This document shows positions 59,701 to 64,000 of a DNA stretch of 64,000 nt, in pieces. The stretch is from Cordia subcordata. Lineage: Eukaryota > Streptophyta > Magnoliopsida > Boraginales > Cordiaceae. The stretch spans positions 14,048,001 through 14,112,000 of the forward strand of contig JAPTOF010000005.1 of assembly GCA_028554755.1 (NCBI GenBank), written 5' to 3'. The stretch's first letter is position 1. Every line of letters begins with the position of its first letter. Made by a program: the position numbers and the translations under genes. The notes under the pieces were generated by a model. The model had not been told where the DNA came from and made no database searches. It saw only the letters and a list, made by a program, of their open reading frames with translations.

Positions 59701-62700
59701 CAGAAAGTATTACCTACCAGATAAATCAGGATTCAGACTCCAGTAAATCGACTTCTATTTAAACAAAAACCATTCTTCATTTTTTATTAGTTAAATGGAA
59801 ATTCAGTTTCCTAGCACTCAAACCAACCTATAAGTCTAGATCTCCATTTCAACTATTATGCATGGGGATATATTACTTTCATGCAGCATATATACTCACA
59901 CCATTTGCATTTCAAAAATAGTGTCTATACCCATTCTTTTCTTGTTTGAGCCAGGCAATGTATACACTTTGACCATAAAAGTACATTTAAGGTAGTGTAC
60001 TATGTATATACTCCAACAAATTGTTTAGGAGATCCCATTTATGCTCGTGATTTCTTGGATGAGCTTGCATAATTGACCACAATTTATCCCCTTGCAGAAC
60101 AACAAAGCAAGCTCAAAATAGCCTATATGCTTCACTCAGATGAGATGATGTACTCAATTTAAGGCTTGATGAGAATCTCTTTATGATTTTTTCTTGTGTT
60201 GTTTCATGGATAGAGCCTTGCTCATTAAGGTTTAGTTTTCTTTGTTTCACCTTTTACAGATAGGAAATATAGTCGTATATGTAACAAGTCAGAGTGATGA
60301 AGAGAAATAATTTAAGCAATCATGTTGCTACACAGGGTAGAGATAACAAATTAGCAAGTCATATTACAAAATGATAAGCCTATACATTGTGACAAAGAAG
60401 AAATTTCAATAGAAGAAAGCAAAAATGCTGATTGCTGCCAAGAAGATGACAGCTGCTAATGTTAGGTATATAGACATGCATCAATCTTTTATTTTCTGGA
60501 TAAGATAATTTGTGCGAGTCCTTGATGAATCATACAGACTATTTTCATTTCATTTGGACCTTCAGACAAAGTTGGGGACTAGGATTATATTTATGTAATC
60601 ACTCGTCTAAAAGTTTAAACTGTTACGAAGGGGTTTGTTTATCAATTTACTGTCCACACAGAAAAGACTCCCCTATCGCAATGGTGGGCTCAAACACAAA
60701 AAGCACAAGAACGTTGCCACCCTACACCCAATTGGAAGTGCACAGACATCAGGCCAACAACCATGACTCCATTTTACTCTGCACCATCCTTGCATGAGAC
60801 GAACCAAGTCAGCCACCTTCTCTGCGAAAGCATCAACTTCTAACCACTCAAGCATCCATCTCTATTACCTGGCACAACTCTCATCAACTGAAACAATATC
60901 CTTCACACAATTGCAACCCCAATGCTTCCAAAATTGGCTGAATTAAAGTAACCCCATGTCACAATGAATAAGGTTTGCAAATATTTTAGTAATGAAATCC
61001 TCTACAATGATGGGATCTTCCTTACAGCTTATGCATGTATAATTTAACTAACTTCTAAACATTGCTGATTTTCAGTAATTTGGTTAGTTGGGGCACCTCC
61101 AATTAAATATGATAATCTTGAGCAATTAGGAAAGTAAAGAAAACACTCACCTTATTAAAGATCTAATAGGGACATTGTTTTGTTATCTTGATTTGAGCAA
61201 TAATATACACAACCAAAATTAATACCCATTGCAGAAAATCCACCTAGTAAGCATCAAATAATTTTATCACTTCACAATTAGAAGACATTTTTAAAATAGA
61301 TATATAATTTGGTTAATTAGTCCAAGGAGATAACAATATGAATTTGGAAATGCTATCATATTCTCGATTCATGGCAACCTTTATTTGCAACTCTGACTTT
61401 TCCAAAGCTTTGGTAGGTTTGGCTAACTATTCCATCAATAGGATTTTTTGAAGTACTAGCAAATAAAATGATAAAGCATAGGAATAGATCATTACTGGTG
61501 CCTTATCCCCAAAAAAAAAAAAATTGAAAAGATCAATAATGGTGCCCCATCAAAAAATGATCATTAGAGGTGCAGTTGATAACAAACTTGAGAATGGGAA
61601 ATCTACCTGTAAGAACCGCATTAAGTAGTAAAATACCCTGAAAATAAAAAATTAAGAGTCAGACTTCTGGATCCTTATTACCCCAATAACATGAAGTTGA
61701 AGACATTAATCAGTTGTAAATGACTCTCAGGATTGCTTTCCTCAGTTGTTTTACATGCTACAAAAATGTTATCATAACAGGATCTTGCTTCAGCCAAGAG
61801 ATTATCTACGTTTAAGATGAACTAATGGTCTCAGGAAGCAACCTTAAGTGAAGTGCTAAAACACAAATGTCGAAGTATTTAACATGTCAAGATACTAAAC
61901 AACGTCTGGAAAATTACATGTTAAGGACAAATTGGTATCACATTTATTTGCCTAAGAAAATACGAGTGTGGGAAGGAGAAAATACAGTAATCAATACCCT
62001 CAAGCATCATAGGCCAAACCAGAATTGTAAAAGCAAGTCCAGACTAAAAATATTGAATAAATCTGCTAAATGCAGTAATTACCTGTACAGCCCATTGTTC
62101 CAAATTCCCATGGGATGGAATAGAACAGCCCAAGTCTTGCTTAAGTTCCTTGTATATGTTCATGAGACTGGAAGGGACTTTTAAGCCATTAGGGACGGAG
62201 AAAGAGAGGCCCATTGCCTGACCAGGCCCATGGTATGGATCCTGAGATCATATGAATACACCTAGCAAAGCTCAGTACCATTTCATCAAAGAAAAGTAAT
62301 ATGAAATAAAAGAATTGGATTAAAAGTTCAACTTCTTTATTAATATTGTAAAAGAAGAATAAGTGATGACTACATAATAAGAGGAGATTAAGAGCTCAAA
62401 AAGAAGTAACAGTAAAACTAAAACCATGCAAATACTATAGGTTAGTATTCCTAATTACGTCCAATGAGCTAAGTTAATTAAGAAGATTTTTAGCATACAC
62501 AAGGGGTAAAGCTAAACTCACAAGTGATTCAAAATAGGAACTATCAGCAGTCTTACACATCAACTGCACCACAAATTATATACACAGACATACAAGGCAT
62601 CTGGTAAAATTCCCATTTCTTTACAGCATTGAAACTTAAAAATAATTAAATTTTACTATTCATAGTAAACAACATTGGGTCACAGATACTAAAACAGCTG

Positions 62701-64000
62701 GATTATAAGAAAAATAAGAATCATCAGAATTGAGTTTTTGCAACGGAATACAGTGTTCATAACATTTAAAAAAAAAACAATATTAGGTCAACCACATAAC
62801 TTTTGATTTACACCTTGTTTACAATGTCAAAACCAGCCACATCCCGTTCCGGGAAACAGACAGAGAAAAAGGAACATATCAAGGAGTGTCTATGTAAAAT
62901 TTTAACTCACCAAGAAGTGTTGGCGTTTTCTACACTGCCGGTTGAACTCTTCTACATGATAGCAGCAACAATATGTTCTAATCTTAGCATATGCGTTTTC
63001 ACTGTTATCAAATGTAATTTACCTGCCCAATGATGACAGCTTTGACCCGATCAAATGAAGTAGTATTGAGCGCATTAAAGATCAGATGCTGAGGAGGATA
63101 AATTGGGACACCAGCACCACATATTTCACTCTCCACAAATTTACACAAGTTCTTTGCATATGGCTTTTGAAGCTCGCCTGGCAGCACTTCCAACCATGTC
63201 TCCTCTAGCAACAGCTCATCTAACTTTACATACCCATTACCTGATAATGCACATTTCAAATAAAAATTTCACATCTAAGCTTCATTAAAGGTTAGGCAAG
63301 TTGCGATAACCCAGAGCACGGTCAAGATACAGTACATCTCAAACTATTATACTTCAAATATGTAGTCAAACTAAATTAGAATAACAAAAAAGCACACTGA
63401 TTTGTATCTATGCCCTAAAAGGTGAATCTTATCAAGCATAAGATTAGGATTAGGCCTAGATCATTGTATATACGTCAAATTATACAGAAAAGAAACATAT
63501 ATATACAGGTAAAAAGATGCCTAAAAATTTCTAGCTTTCTTAGGGCCTATATGCATTGGCTTTTTTTCACAAAAAAGTACTTTCTTCATAAAAAAAAAAA
63601 AATCATCCTTTTTGTAATAAACGCATTGTAAAAAAGTTAAGACTCTAAAAAGAAACTCAATTGCAGCTTTTCTCAAGTAGCCAGAAATTTGAGATTATAA
63701 AAAAAAAATACTTTTTCAAAAAATTCTAAAAAGACGCTTTTGAAAAAGAAAATTAATCCAAACGAGCCCTGTGATCATCGCACCAAGTAGTGATGAGACA
63801 AGCAGAAAAATGAAAAAGAAATAAAGAAAGAAAGAAGAGGAAAAAGATCAGACCTGAGGAGGAGGCAGTGGAGACTTTATCGGAGCAGAGTCTGAGATTG
63901 CGCTTGGCTTTAGCGAGCGCTTTGTTGAACTCCATTCGCGACTGCTGCTCGGGAGTGAGGACGACGCCATTTTGGGAGTGGTCCGGGTGAATCGGAGAAG
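56789..64000 (-). CDS. UNG: uracil-DNA glycosylase, family 1 (N-terminus beyond the window)
   Basis: Seven exons: 63854-64000 (open to the edge), 63023-63240, 62083-62241, 61607-61637, 59011-59146, 58280-58363 and 56789-56855. All phases agree and give 279 visible residues. Motifs: LTPEQ near the start, LIFNALNTT, the water-activating loop GQDPYHG with the catalytic Asp as first residue of exon 3, [25 protein letters not shown], and the DNA-intercalation loop [12 protein letters not shown]. The protein ends [10 protein letters not shown]. The enzyme removes uracil from DNA to start base-excision repair, in plants mainly in mitochondria and nucleus. The targeting N-terminus is outside the window. 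Confidence 0.96.
61607..61637 (-). CDS. UNG: 31-nt exon 4 of UNG
   Basis: It encodes [10 protein letters not shown] plus one base (phase 1). The acceptor is TTTTCAG|GG; the donor is ACAG|GTAGAT. The length is not a multiple of three, so skipping would shift the frame and destroy the C-terminal half. Confidence 0.92.
63540..63772. repeat. UNG: MITE-like element in UNG intron 1
   Basis: It starts TTAGGGCCTATATGCATTGG and ends CCAAACGAGCCCTG, with an A/T-tract-rich interior (AAAAAGTACTTTCTT, AAGACGCTTTTGAAAAAG). The ends are GGGC-type imperfect inverted repeats like those at 249-661. Confidence 0.5.

Overview
The window is nuclear DNA of a flowering plant, most likely a eudicot. It has large introns with GT-AG splice sites, AT-rich intergenic DNA, plant-type proteins, a Ty1/copia element, a LINE, MITEs, a plastid-DNA insertion and a large endogenous pararetrovirus. 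The species cannot be named from the sequence. Reading exon phases by hand gives three host genes, all on the minus strand.

Host genes. (1) Positions 1-4963 hold the 5' end of a MAP3K-epsilon protein kinase gene, cut by the left window edge. It includes a 21-nt in-frame micro-exon. (2) Positions 27840-53481 hold a complete eight-exon gene of about 1,099 codons spread over 25.6 kb. The product has a signal peptide, a thioredoxin-like domain with a WCGES site, a second thioredoxin-like domain with a WCGFC site, and a C-terminal AlgH/UPF0301 domain. (3) Positions 56789-64000 hold uracil-DNA glycosylase in seven exons, with its N-terminus cut by the right window edge.

Accessory DNA. Between genes 1 and 2 lies an 18.8-kb block (6200-25034) of endogenous caulimovirid DNA. 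One genome copy is on the minus strand, circularly permuted and over-complete by about 80 bp. A second, 5'-truncated copy is on the plus strand. A 1.75-kb scrambled joint separates them. The block is flanked by a nearly identical host direct repeat of about 470 bp, so it looks like one insertion of a pre-assembled inverted array with a very long target duplication. The minus copy was later hit by a 1.6-kb TG...CA element that looks like a solo LTR. The viral order is movement protein; coat protein, zinc knuckle, protease, reverse transcriptase and RNase H; then a last ORF of unknown function. Both copies carry inactivating lesions.

Introns of the thioredoxin-AlgH gene carry a degenerate copia element with 246-bp LTRs and a 5-bp target duplication (41225-46293), a 5'-truncated LINE (about 31710-33650), a Tourist-like MITE (52171-52441), and a mosaic of plastid ycf2, 16S and 23S pieces (about 39700-40170). 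The intergenic DNA before UNG holds an almost exact 227-bp tandem duplication and older direct repeats.

The host genes have no evident joint pathway. The most unusual content is the inverted pararetroviral array, which could give long double-stranded RNA if transcribed.
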